Positions 7,337 to 15,273 of a stretch of DNA of 64,000 nt are shown one piece after another. The DNA lies in NCBI GenBank assembly GCA_036399175.1, contig DASWNP010000037.1:62001-126000 (forward strand), read 5' to 3'. How positions within the stretch are numbered: the first letter of the stretch is position 1; every line of letters starts with the position of its first letter. Made by a program: the position numbers and the translations under genes. The notes under the pieces were generated by a model, which worked only from the letters and a program-made list of their open reading frames with translations, did not search any database and was not told where the DNA came from. This DNA comes from DASWNP01 sp036399175. Lineage in GTDB: Bacteria; Acidobacteriota; Blastocatellia; Pyrinomonadales; Pyrinomonadaceae.

Positions 7337-8551
7337 CTATGGATTGAAGTGCTCATAAACTCGACGGTGCCCATCTCTCCATACCTCGTGCTGCTTGTCC
7401 AACACGCCCAGACGTCTCTGTCCCAGAACAACCAGTCCGGAGCTGGCCTGAAAACGCGCGTCCTGCGTCAGCGTCACGCCGTCCTGCCCGTTGTCCGTGA
7501 AGGTAAAGGTCTGCTCGCCGCGCAGAGGGTGTCCGTCCAGCGTATTGATAGTGACCTGATGAGCCTGCGGATTCAAACGCACTTCGATGGGTAGCCATGC
7601 CGGCGGGACTCCGGCGTCTTCCAGCATATAACGACCGCCGTCTTTGAGAGCGTCCGTTTCGGGTCGGACTTTGAGCCCGCCAGCGCCAAACCATTCTCCC
7701 GGATTGTTGACGAAGTAATCGTAAGCCTCCTGGGGCGTCGCGTTGGGAATAGTGCTGGTATAGATGGTGGTGGTGACTTCTTTGCCGTCAACGCCGATGG
7801 GCGGATTGGTAGAGAGGGCATTGAGTTGAGTGGAGACCAATGCATCAAGAGGTAGGTGATCCCAGGGATGAAGCTTGCTCATCAGGCGAACCGAGGGATG
7901 AAGCTTGGGTATCAAGGTACTAGCGACCATGTCCGTCAATGCTATCATCTGCCCGGCTTGAGCGGCCAGTTGCTGCGCGTTCCCGGCGGCCTGAAGTGAG
8001 CGCGGCTCGCCGACTTCAAAGCTGAAGCCGTTAGGCTGAATCCTATCTGCATCGTGGCGCTCGTCGTCGTGCACCTTGCCCGCGAGCAATTCCTGTTTGA
8101 CTCGTTGCAGCAGAGCGCGACCGTCCGGCGTCGTCGCAAGTTTCTGCAACTGCTTATCGCTCAAGCGTTGGGTGAAGCTCTGCGCCACCTCGTCGCGGTC
8201 GGCTTCGGCCAGACGAGGCATCGTCGCCTCTATCGTCGCGCGACCCTGCGCCGGATTATTGACTGACAGCTCTGCCAGTTCTTTGCCTACGTCGTCCGTC
8301 GTGGCTTTGCCACAGTACAGCCTTCCAATCTGGTCGGCGGTCGTGGCTCGCACCTCTCCGGCGCTGATCCCCTTGTTCGTCCTCTCTATCCGCGCCTGCA
8401 AGAGCCCGGCGCGCATCGACATTTCGCCGATTTGGCTGTTTCTCTCGACCGTCGAAGGAGGGCGACGACAAGGGCGCGGCGGGGGTTTCGGCTTGTGTTC
8501 CTGCGGCTTGTACAATTTATGCAGAGCATGGCTTATGCTTATGATTGACAT
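7337..8551 (-). CDS. Unknown two-domain protein with C-terminal SRPBCC-like region
   Basis: A 404-residue protein I do not recognise. The N-terminus is Pro/Arg-rich (PKPPPRP) without a signal peptide. Residues about 45-160 are helical (SFTQRLSDKQLQKLATTPDG, LLQRVKQELLAGK). Residues about 250-404 are mostly strand (TTTIYTSTIPNATPQEAYDY, GGRYMLEDAG, HQVTINTLDGHPLRGEQTF) and resemble the START/SRPBCC hydrophobic-ligand fold. A 14-base repeat at about 7864 and 7896 duplicates the encoded KLHP segment. It diverges from the aconitase-family gene. No partner suggests a role; a secreted effector is possible but unsupported. Confidence 0.6.
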   Translation of the reverse strand: MSIISISHALHKLYKPQEHKPKPPPRPCRRPPSTVERNSQIGEMSMRAGLLQARIERTNKGISAGEVRATTADQIGRLYCGKATTDDVGKELAELSVNNPAQGRATIEATMPRLAEADRDEVAQSFTQRLSDKQLQKLATTPDGRALLQRVKQELLAGKVHDDERHDADRIQPNGFSFEVGEPRSLQAAGNAQQLAAQAGQMIALTDMVASTLIPKLHPSVRLMSKLHPWDHLPLDALVSTQLNALSTNPPIGVDGKEVTTTIYTSTIPNATPQEAYDYFVNNPGEWFGAGGLKVRPETDALKDGGRYMLEDAGVPPAWLPIEVRLNPQAHQVTINTLDGHPLRGEQTFTFTDNGQDGVTLTQDARFQASSGLVVLGQRRLGVLDKQHEVWRDGHRRVYEHFNP

Positions 8552-8778
8552 TGTTTCCTCCAGATATTTACGAAAGAGCGCCGGAGCTGAATAGAGAACA
8601 GTTGAGACTTAAAAGCAAAGACGTGAGCTAGCTTGTCTAAGAGATTATCGGCGAGGTGCGGCGAAAGTTTCCTGTCCGGTAATAACTATTTGAAATAAAG
8701 CTGAAGACCACTTTTCACGCCCCGTTTCATCAAACAATCAGGCGCGCTTTCGGCTACCCTTCGGGGCTCGGCTCAGAT

Positions 8779-8807
8779 ACGACTTTTTCGCCGCTTCGGT
8801 TTATAAT
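8779..8807 (+). promoter_or_regulatory. Candidate sigma-70 promoter for the aconitase-family operon
   Basis: A perfect TATAAT (8802-8807) with a weak -35 (ACGACT, 8779-8784) 17 bases upstream. The predicted start lies about 45 bases before ATG 8858. The rest of the 8552-8857 divergent gap shows no gene. Confidence 0.5.
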
Positions 8808-8857
8808 AGTTGTTTCATTCACCTATATTTTATTCGCACTGTAGGAGCTTGCTTCAA

Positions 8858-10864
8858 ATGGACGCTGCCGAAAACAAGATTTCCAAACGACCGCCGACCA
8901 TCCGGTTCGGCGGCCGCATCCTCTTCCTCACCGAAGACACCTCGCACATCCGCCGCCAGTTGGCCGAAGGCGCAGATTTGACTTTCGACCCTGACGTGCC
9001 TTTGATGAACAACATCTCGACCGACGAGATAACGCCCGGCTGGGTCTGCTTCTACTACGACGAGACGCTCGGCCAGTACGTCTACGTCGGCATGCGCGAG
9101 CAGGCCGTGCAGAAGGACGAAGTCAGAGAGGGCGGCTTCTCGGTGGTCGTTTCGGGTCTCTCGAAGGGCTGCGGCTCGTCGCGCGAGACAGCGCCTTACG
9201 CCGAGAAGTGGGCTGGCATCGAGCTTGTCATCGCCCGCACCATCGAGAAAATCTACGGGCAGAACGCGCAGAACATCGGTCTTCTGACTTCGACCGACTT
9301 CGGCCTCGTCGAGCGCATCCGTCGCGGCGAAGAGATTCCTCTGGAAGAATTCACGCGCGGCCTCGACCCCATCTCGAAATCAATCGTCGAATACGGCGGC
9401 CTCTTCAACTATAACAAGGCGCGGCTCGCCGGAGAGATTCAGCCGCCCGCGCTTGAGACGAAAAAGCGCCCGATGAACATCGTCGAGAAAATCATCGCGC
9501 GCCACGCGTTTGTGCGCGCCGGAGAGATTGGCGTCGAAGCCGTCAGGCCCGGCGATGCTCTGTTCGCCGTCGCAGACGTGCGTTTCTCGCACGAGTACGT
9601 GACGCCGATGGCCGAGTCGCTCTTCAAGCAGGCGCTAGGGCGTGATGCGCGCGTCACCGAGCCCGAGTCGGTCTACGCCTTCCGCGACCACCTGACCTTC
9701 TTAGGCCGGGTGATGCCTGAGAAGCACCGCCAGATGGGTCTGCTCGAACGTGCCGACGGCCTCGCCGTCACTCAGGCCAGCTTCACCGAAGAACAGGGCA
9801 TACGCCTCTACGGCGAAAACCCGGAGGGCGGCTCGGAGGCTATCTGTCATAATGCGGTCGTCGAAGACATCGCGCTGCCCGGCCAGATTGTCATCGGCAC
9901 GGACTCGCACACCTGCATGGCGGGCGTGCTCGGCTGCTTCGCCTTCGGCGTCGGCTCGACCGACATGGCGAACGCCTGGTACACAAAAGATATACGCATC
10001 CGCGTTCCCGAAACCGTCCGCTTCGTGCTCAAGGGCAGGAAGCGCTCGGACGTTTCGGCCAAAGACGTGATGCTCAAAATCCTCGCCACCGACTACATGA
10101 AGGAGGGCAAAGGCATCGGGCAGGTGCTTGAGTTCGCGGGCGAAGGTCTCAAAGAGATGTCGATTGACGAGCGCGCGACTCTGACCAACATGGCGGTCGA
10201 AGCCGGAGGCACGACCGGCATCATCGAGCCCGACGAAGTGACCCTCGAATATCTCACGCGCACGCGAGGGCTAGACCCCGCAGAGATTCGCAAAGGCTTT
10301 CTCCAGAGCGACCCCGACGCCGAGTATGCGGCGACTTTTGAAATCGACCTCTCGGAGATTCGCCCGATGGTTGCCACGCCCGGCGACCCGCGAAACGGCA
10401 TCAACATCGACGAGCTGCCCGAAGAGATTCGCATCGACACCGCTTACGGCGGCTCTTGCACCGGCGGCAAGATGGCCGACATGGATATGTACGCAGCCGT
10501 GCTCAGTCGCGCCGTCGAGCAGGGTCGGCGTGTTGCGCCCGGCGTGCAGCTCTATCTACAGTTCGGCTCGCAGAAGATTAAGGAGTACGCCAGAGAGCGC
10601 GGCTACCTCGAAATCTTCGAGCGCGTAGGCGCGGAACTCATCGACCCGAGTTGCGGCGCGTGCATCAACGCCGGGCCCGGCGCATCGCGCTCGCCCGAGC
10701 AGGTGACCATCAGCGCGCAGAACCGAAACTTCCCCGGCAGGAGCGGCCCCGGCAAGGTCTATCTCGCCTCGCCATACGTCGTCGCGGCCTCGGCCATCGC
10801 CGGTCGCATCGTCGAGCCGGAAGAGTTTCTTCGCGTCGGCGAAGAAGAGCTGGTCGGCGTCTGA
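8858..10864 (+). CDS. Aconitase-family hydro-lyase, swivel domain fused ahead of the catalytic domain
   Basis: A 668-residue protein joining both halves of an aconitase/isopropylmalate isomerase in reversed order. Residues about 15-210 are the LeuD-like swivel domain (SGLSKGCGSSRETAPYAEKW, IYGQNAQNIGLLTS). Residues about 215-650 are the LeuC-like catalytic part. The three [4Fe-4S] ligands are C353 (GTDSHTC), C599 and C602 (PSCGACINAGPG). ATG 8858 is chosen over an upstream frame opening because TAGGAG precedes it. Ordinary aconitases place the swivel last and bacterial LeuCD are separate chains. Substrate (citrate, isopropylmalate or other) is not decided by sequence. Its stop overlaps the start of the CYTH gene. 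Confidence 0.8.
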   Translation: MDAAENKISKRPPTIRFGGRILFLTEDTSHIRRQLAEGADLTFDPDVPLMNNISTDEITPGWVCFYYDETLGQYVYVGMREQAVQKDEVREGGFSVVVSGLSKGCGSSRETAPYAEKWAGIELVIARTIEKIYGQNAQNIGLLTSTDFGLVERIRRGEEIPLEEFTRGLDPISKSIVEYGGLFNYNKARLAGEIQPPALETKKRPMNIVEKIIARHAFVRAGEIGVEAVRPGDALFAVADVRFSHEYVTPMAESLFKQALGRDARVTEPESVYAFRDHLTFLGRVMPEKHRQMGLLERADGLAVTQASFTEEQGIRLYGENPEGGSEAICHNAVVEDIALPGQIVIGTDSHTCMAGVLGCFAFGVGSTDMANAWYTKDIRIRVPETVRFVLKGRKRSDVSAKDVMLKILATDYMKEGKGIGQVLEFAGEGLKEMSIDERATLTNMAVEAGGTTGIIEPDEVTLEYLTRTRGLDPAEIRKGFLQSDPDAEYAATFEIDLSEIRPMVATPGDPRNGINIDELPEEIRIDTAYGGSCTGGKMADMDMYAAVLSRAVEQGRRVAPGVQLYLQFGSQKIKEYARERGYLEIFERVGAELIDPSCGACINAGPGASRSPEQVTISAQNRNFPGRSGPGKVYLASPYVVAASAIAGRIVEPEEFLRVGEEELVGV

Positions 10865-11424
10865 TGTTGAAGTATCTGGGCAGCGCGGCGGACGTGAGCG
10901 AGCGCAGGCGCAAGTACGCGCGCACGGAGCGCGAGCGCCGCTTCTTGCTGCGCGAGCTGCCCGAGGGGCTCGGCCTCGCCGACTATCACACGCAGATTTT
11001 CGACAACTACATCACGGGCACGCGCCTTCGCCTGCGCAAAGTGCGCGTGCCCCGAACGCGTGAGTGGACTTGGAAACTCACGCAGAAGTTCGCGCCCGAC
11101 CCCGCAGACTTCTCGCGCACCTTCATCACCAACATCTATCTTTCGCAGTACGAGTACGAAACGCTCGCCGTCTTCGAGGGCAACGAGCTACGCAAGAACC
11201 GCTACCCCTTCGAGCACGAAGGGCGCGCTTACTCCATCGACGTTTTCCTCGGCGCTCTGCACGGACTCATTCTCGCCGAGACCGAGTTTGAGACCGACGA
11301 GGAGATAGACGCCCTGCCCCTGCCCTCCTTCGCCGTGCTCGACGTGACGAACGAAGAGACGTTCACGGGCGCGAGCCTCGTCCACCTGACGAGCGAGCGC
11401 ATTCGTGAGCTGCTGGCGAAATGA
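10864..11424 (+). CDS. CYTH / triphosphate tunnel metalloenzyme domain protein
   Basis: A 186-residue protein. The metal/triphosphate motif ExExR is E22-R-E24-R-R26, the CYTH signature with Arg for Lys. Later strands carry the expected basic and acidic residues (GTRLRLRKVR, WKLTQKF, AETEFETDEE). Family members hydrolyse inorganic triphosphate or form cyclic AMP or thiamine triphosphate products; this cannot be told here. The ATG overlaps the previous stop as TGATG, implying translational coupling with the aconitase-family enzyme. Confidence 0.8.
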   Translation: MLKYLGSAADVSERRRKYARTERERRFLLRELPEGLGLADYHTQIFDNYITGTRLRLRKVRVPRTREWTWKLTQKFAPDPADFSRTFITNIYLSQYEYETLAVFEGNELRKNRYPFEHEGRAYSIDVFLGALHGLILAETEFETDEEIDALPLPSFAVLDVTNEETFTGASLVHLTSERIRELLAK

Positions 11425-11486
11425 GTCGGACGTTCGATTAGAAGCGCCTTCATCAATGTGCTGACCGGCAAGCGAGGTCTCAGGTT

Positions 11487-11705
11487 ATGAATCGAGCGAG
11501 CGGGATGATGTTAGTGATGGCCGGCATCGGCGCGGTCGTCGTTGGGCTGCTCTTGATGTCGGGCGCGCTCTCCTGGTTCGGTCGTCTGCCGGGCGATTTC
11601 AGGTTCGGCAGCGAGCGCTTTAGAGTCTACGTGCCTCTGGCTTCGATGCTGCTCGTCTCGCTCGTGCTCAGCCTGATTTTCTACCTGCTCAGACGTTTCT
11701 TCTAA
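11487..11705 (+). CDS. DUF2905 small membrane protein
   Basis: A 72-residue protein with two membrane segments (about residues 6-26 and 49-70) flanking the polar signature WFGRLPGDFRFGSERFRVYV, which is diagnostic of DUF2905. Function unknown in the literature I know. It lies five bases ahead of the DUF488 gene and probably shares its transcript. Confidence 0.85.
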   Translation: MNRASGMMLVMAGIGAVVVGLLLMSGALSWFGRLPGDFRFGSERFRVYVPLASMLLVSLVLSLIFYLLRRFF

Positions 11706-11710
11706 AACAG

Positions 11711-12193
11711 ATGTCCGCTCAGACGCCTTCTTCGCTTCCGACCATCTACACCATCGGGCATGGACGCCACGCCTTCGCAGACTTCCTCTCGCTCCTCAGC
11801 CAACACCGGATAGCTCTCGTCTGCGACGTGAGAAGCGCCGCTCGCTCGCGCTGGCCGCAGTATAACGGGCGCGTGCTGGAATCCCTGCTGCGCGAAGAGG
11901 GCATCGGTTACGAGTGGCTGCCGGAGTGCGGCGGGAAAGTCGTCGCGCCGCCCCCTGAGCTTGAGCGCGGGCTTGAACGCATCATGGAGCTGGCCTCCGA
12001 GATGCGCGTCGCGCTGCTGTGCTCCGAGTCGCAGCCTTTGACGAAGCACAGCCCTCAACCGCGCGCCAACTGTCACCGCGTCGGCCTTCTCTCCCCGCCC
12101 CTCAAAGCGCGCGGCGCACGCCTCCTGCACATCCTCCCCGACGGCGACCTCCTCGAACTCGACGAATCCGCCCTGCCCTCAATCTGGAAATGA
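11711..12193 (+). CDS. DUF488 family protein
   Basis: A 160-residue protein with family signatures in order: YTIGHGRHAFADFL, LVCDVRSAARSRWPQYN, GIGYEWLPECGG, VALLCSES and NCHRVGLL. Family members are small Rossmann-like proteins of unknown biochemical role with conserved Cys and His. The gap between LLCSES and CHR is longer than in typical members. The stop codon lies inside the ATGAATG-type hairpin that also ends the convergent MFS gene. Confidence 0.8.
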   Translation: MSAQTPSSLPTIYTIGHGRHAFADFLSLLSQHRIALVCDVRSAARSRWPQYNGRVLESLLREEGIGYEWLPECGGKVVAPPPELERGLERIMELASEMRVALLCSESQPLTKHSPQPRANCHRVGLLSPPLKARGARLLHILPDGDLLELDESALPSIWK

Positions 12194-12270
12194 TGAATGC
12201 GGCAGTGTGAATGATGAATGAAAGACAATTTGCTTTTCATTCATCATTCATCATTCCGCATTCATCATTT
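12189..12270. repeat. Micro-repeat hairpin element, ATGAATG type
   Basis: Arms 12189-12222 and 12236-12270 carry ATGATGAATGCGG-like units in inverse orientation, with loop GAAAGACAATTTGCTTTTC. It overlaps the stop codons of both convergent genes (DUF488 and MFS). Confidence 0.85.
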
Positions 12271-13483
12271 GCTTCCGCGTGCGCGTGTAGTAGAGGGCGA
12301 GGAGCAGGGCTGCGAACATGATGACGGAGGCCGTGCCGAAGGTACGCAGGAGCGTGCGGTCGTCGATGTTGACGGGGCTGGTTGCGGTGGCGCTGTAGAT
12401 GAGGTAGCCGCCGATGAGGGGGCCGATGGTGCGTGCGAGGCTGGCCGACGCCTGCGTCAAGCCCATGACGCCGCCCTGCTCGCCCGCGCCGACGCTCTTT
12501 GAAGCAAGGCTCATCAGCGAAGGCGTAGCGAAGGAGTTTCCGGTCGAAAAGACGGCGAGCAGCATCAGGAGCACCGTCAAACCCCCATTGAGCGGCCCGA
12601 CGAAGGGCAGCACGAACAGGCTCGCCGCCAAAATGAACGCCCCGGCGATGACGAGCGACATCTCTCCCCAGCGCTTCACCAGCCGCGCAATGAGGATTCC
12701 CTGAATGAGCGCCGAGATAGTGCCGATGTAGGCGAAGAGATAGCCGTTGTGCAGGGCGTCGTAGCCGTAGCGGTAGAGCGTGTAGAGCGGGAAGGTGGTC
12801 GTCATAATCGAGAAGGCGACGACGAAGAGAAAGTAGATGGAGAGTACGAGGGCGAGATGCGGGCGCGCGAGCTGAGCGAGCAGGCTCGACCAGCCTTTGC
12901 GCGCCGCAGATGTGCGCGCCGGATGGTCGGGCGTGACGGTCTCAGGCAGGTTGAAGTAGAGCAGCACGGCATTTGCGAAGGCGAGGGCGGCGGCGAAGTA
13001 GAACGGCATCTGGATGCCCCAGCGACTCAGAACTCCGCCGATGGCCGGGCCTAAGATGAAGCCGAGACCGAAGGCCGCGCCGAACAACCCCATGCCGCGC
13101 GCACGCGTCTCGGGCGTCGTGATGTCGGCGACGTAAGCTTGCGCCGTCGAGATGTTGCCGCCCGTGATGCCGTCGAGGATGCGCCCGGCGAAGAGCATCC
13201 AGAGCGTCGTCGCCGCGCCCATCAGGAGAAAGCCGACGCCCGTCCCGATGATGCTCAAGAGCAACACAGGCCGCCGCCCGTACCTGTCCGACAGCCTTCC
13301 CAGAACAGGCGTGAAGATGAGCTGCATTATCGAGTAAGAAGCCAGAAGCCAGCCCAGAGCGCGCGGCGTCGCATTAAACAGCTCGCTCTCGACATACAAG
13401 GGCAAGACCGGAATGACGATGCCGAAGCCGACCAGGTCGATGAAGACAGTGATGAAGATAACCAGCAGAGGGGAACGATTCAT
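12251..13483 (-). CDS. MFS transporter, TetA-like (DHA1) family
   Basis: A 410-residue inner-membrane transporter with about 12 hydrophobic segments. Motif A is intact between helices 2 and 3 (GRLSDRYGRRPVLL), and the first helix carries DLVGFGIVIPVLPLY, typical of tetracycline/multidrug antiporters of the DHA1 group. GPAIGG appears at the antiporter motif C position. It would export a drug-like solute in exchange for protons. The start at 13483 directly abuts a hairpin element. Actual substrate unknown; no regulator is adjacent. Confidence 0.88.
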   Translation of the reverse strand: MNRSPLLVIFITVFIDLVGFGIVIPVLPLYVESELFNATPRALGWLLASYSIMQLIFTPVLGRLSDRYGRRPVLLLSIIGTGVGFLLMGAATTLWMLFAGRILDGITGGNISTAQAYVADITTPETRARGMGLFGAAFGLGFILGPAIGGVLSRWGIQMPFYFAAALAFANAVLLYFNLPETVTPDHPARTSAARKGWSSLLAQLARPHLALVLSIYFLFVVAFSIMTTTFPLYTLYRYGYDALHNGYLFAYIGTISALIQGILIARLVKRWGEMSLVIAGAFILAASLFVLPFVGPLNGGLTVLLMLLAVFSTGNSFATPSLMSLASKSVGAGEQGGVMGLTQASASLARTIGPLIGGYLIYSATATSPVNIDDRTLLRTFGTASVIMFAALLLALYYTRTRKQMMNAE

Positions 13484-13486
13484 GGA

Positions 13487-13569
13487 TGGTAAATGGTAAA
13501 TCGTAAATGGTAAATGGTGACGAGGTTAAAGCCATTATCTATTCACCATTTACCATTTACCATTCACCA
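13487..13569. repeat. Micro-repeat hairpin element, GTAAATG type
   Basis: Arms 13487-13520 (GGTAAATG/GTAAATCG units) and 13540-13569 (CATTTACCATTTACC units), loop GAGGTTAAAGCCATTATC. It lies between co-directional DoxX and MFS genes. Confidence 0.85.
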
Positions 13570-13571
13570 GT

Positions 13572-14018
13572 TCAGTATCTGCGCCCTCCGCGCCCGCGCA
13601 TGAGAGTTTCGTCGATGGAGGCGCGGCCGCCGCCCGCGATGAGCAGCGCGACCGCCATGCCCGTGAGGGCGACCGTGTACTCGATGCCCTTGCTCGACAT
13701 GAAGAAGCCGCCGCTCCAGTGGACGCCGAACATGGCGACGAGCATGACGGGGAGGATGAAGAGCGCGCCGAGGCGCGTCAGGAGTCCGACGAGCACGAGC
13801 GCGCCGCCGATTAGCTCGGCGAAGGCAGCCGCGCCGAGCCAGAGCCAGGCGGGTCGTAAATTCATCGGCGCAGTTCCAGCCGTGAAGGCTGAGAGTCCCC
13901 TCCCGCCCCAGACGCCGAACACCTTCTGCGCGCCGTGCGCGATGAAGATGAGGCCGAGCGCAAGACGCAGAGGCAGAGTGAACCAGGTTCGCGAGGTGGC
14001 AATCAAACGTCGAAACAT
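13572..14018 (-). CDS. DoxX family membrane protein
   Basis: A 148-residue protein with four membrane segments. The DoxX signature is clear in the first (LRLALGLIFIAHGAQKVFG), followed by AFAELIGGALVLVGLLTRLG. DoxX-like proteins are linked to quinone or thiosulfate oxidation and to redox stress, but the role is not fixed. The start ATG (14016-14018) lies inside a 29-bp tandem duplication, so a second ATG in a different frame sits 29 bases upstream. The tail is Arg/Gly-rich. Confidence 0.88.
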   Translation of the reverse strand: MFRRLIATSRTWFTLPLRLALGLIFIAHGAQKVFGVWGGRGLSAFTAGTAPMNLRPAWLWLGAAAFAELIGGALVLVGLLTRLGALFILPVMLVAMFGVHWSGGFFMSSKGIEYTVALTGMAVALLIAGGGRASIDETLMRGRGGRRY

Positions 14019-14063
14019 ATCTCAATGCCCTTTCAACGTCGAAACATATCTCAGTGCCCTTTC
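14006..14063. repeat. 29-bp tandem duplication across the doxX-like start codon
   Basis: Two adjacent copies, 14006-14034 and 14035-14063, differ at one base (TCAATGCC against TCAGTGCC). The copy unit contains the start codon and its upstream bases. Confidence 0.9.
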
Positions 14064-14431
14064 TTCGACTCCATATTTCTACGGCATCACTGAAAGAGGG
14101 CGTCGGCTGAAGGTAGAGCGCGCCGGAGGCGTCAACACTCCCTTTCGCGCAGCACACGAAAACAAACGGCTGAAGGACGCGCCCGGCCTTTGCTCTGTCT
14201 CGAAGTGCAAGAGTAACACGGGTTGTTTTATCACACCCTCTCCGGTGCGCTACGCAGAGAGCAATCGAGTGCGTCGGCGCTGGCGCGAATCGGGAGGCGC
14301 TTGCACGTCCGTCTCTTCGCGGCGTCGGCCTCAGACTACCCCGCGCCCCTTTTCTGGACGCTCGACGCGCCTCTGGGCTACACTCGAAGAGTCAACCCTC
14401 AATCAAGCGAAATACTTTCGGCGAGCTGCTT
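14064..14431. other. Divergent gap without a supported gene; weak promoter candidate
   Basis: No frame here has a plausible start and family-like product. A possible plus-strand promoter for the downstream reductase is TGGACG (14355-14360), 18 bases, TACACT (14379-14384). Otherwise I see nothing in it. Confidence 0.4.
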
Positions 14432-15145
14432 ATGAAAAACGTAGAGACGCGCACCCTCGTCATCAAGCGCATCCACGAAGAGGCGCGCGACATACGCGCT
14501 TTCGATACTGTGCCCGAAGACGCGGCGGGCGACGCTCCCCCGATCTCTTTCGTCCCCGGACAGGTGGCCGTGCTCGGCGTTGCGGGCGACGCGGAGAAGC
14601 CCGGCTACTTCGCCATCGCCAGCGCGCCCGAAGATGAAGAGATGGAGTTTTTAATCAAGCGCGCCGAGCGAGGCGCGGGGCGTTTGATTTACGAGATGGG
14701 CGTCGGCGACCGCCTTGAGCTGCGCGCCATTGCCGGGCACGGCTATCCGATGGACGAACATAAGGGGAGGGATTTGGTCTTCGTGGCGATGGGGACGGGC
14801 GTCGCCCCTCTGCGCTCTGCGCTCCGCCACGCGCTCGCGCGAGCAGACGACTTCGGCCAGATAGTCGTGCTCTACGGGGCGCGCACGCCCGAAGATTTCT
14901 GCTACCGCGACGAGGTGGAGGACTGGCGAGCGGCGGGAGTCGAGATGCGGCAGGTCATCTCCAAGCCGGACGGCTACGAGTGGTCGGGCTCGACCGGCTA
15001 CGTTCAATCTTTGCTCGACAACGTGCTGCCCAACCTCTCCGACCCCGTCGCCCTCATCTGCGGCTCGCGCGACATGATTGAGCAGACGCGCGACCGCTTG
15101 CAGGAGATGGGATTCGACCCTGAAGATATTCTGACGAACTACTAG
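14432..15145 (+). CDS. FAD/NAD(P)-binding oxidoreductase, ferredoxin-NADP reductase type
   Basis: A 237-residue flavoprotein. The FAD domain occupies residues about 1-105 (FVPGQVAVLGV, YFAIASAPED for the RxYS-like site), and the NAD domain follows (LVFVAMGTGVAPLRSAL, VVLYGARTPEDFCY, ALICGSRDMIEQT). It resembles the gamma subunit of sulfhydrogenase-type reductases but lacks the C-terminal Fe-S cluster, so it stands nearer to flavin reductases. It would pass electrons between NAD(P)H and an unknown acceptor. No partner subunit is adjacent. Confidence 0.82.
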   Translation: MKNVETRTLVIKRIHEEARDIRAFDTVPEDAAGDAPPISFVPGQVAVLGVAGDAEKPGYFAIASAPEDEEMEFLIKRAERGAGRLIYEMGVGDRLELRAIAGHGYPMDEHKGRDLVFVAMGTGVAPLRSALRHALARADDFGQIVVLYGARTPEDFCYRDEVEDWRAAGVEMRQVISKPDGYEWSGSTGYVQSLLDNVLPNLSDPVALICGSRDMIEQTRDRLQEMGFDPEDILTNY

Positions 15146-15149
15146 AAAA

Positions 15150-15243
15150 CAAATGATGAATGCGGAATGATGAATGATGAATGAAAAGACAAACTGCCTT
15201 CTGCTTTTCATTCATCATTCATCATTCATCATTCCGCATTTGT
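15150..15243. repeat. Micro-repeat hairpin element, ATGAATG type
   Basis: Arms 15150-15186 and 15205-15243 (ATGAATG/CGGA units), loop AAAAGACAAACTGCCTTCTG. It lies between two co-directional plus-strand genes. Confidence 0.85.
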
Positions 15244-15273
15244 CTTCAATTTTTCTCTTGAGGAGCCCAGCCA

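Noticed and set aside
13507..14637. 376-codon plus-strand frame running across doxX and the divergent gap
   Set aside because: It begins in a repeat element, is Arg/Ser/Pro-rich throughout and overlaps two well-supported genes in other frames.
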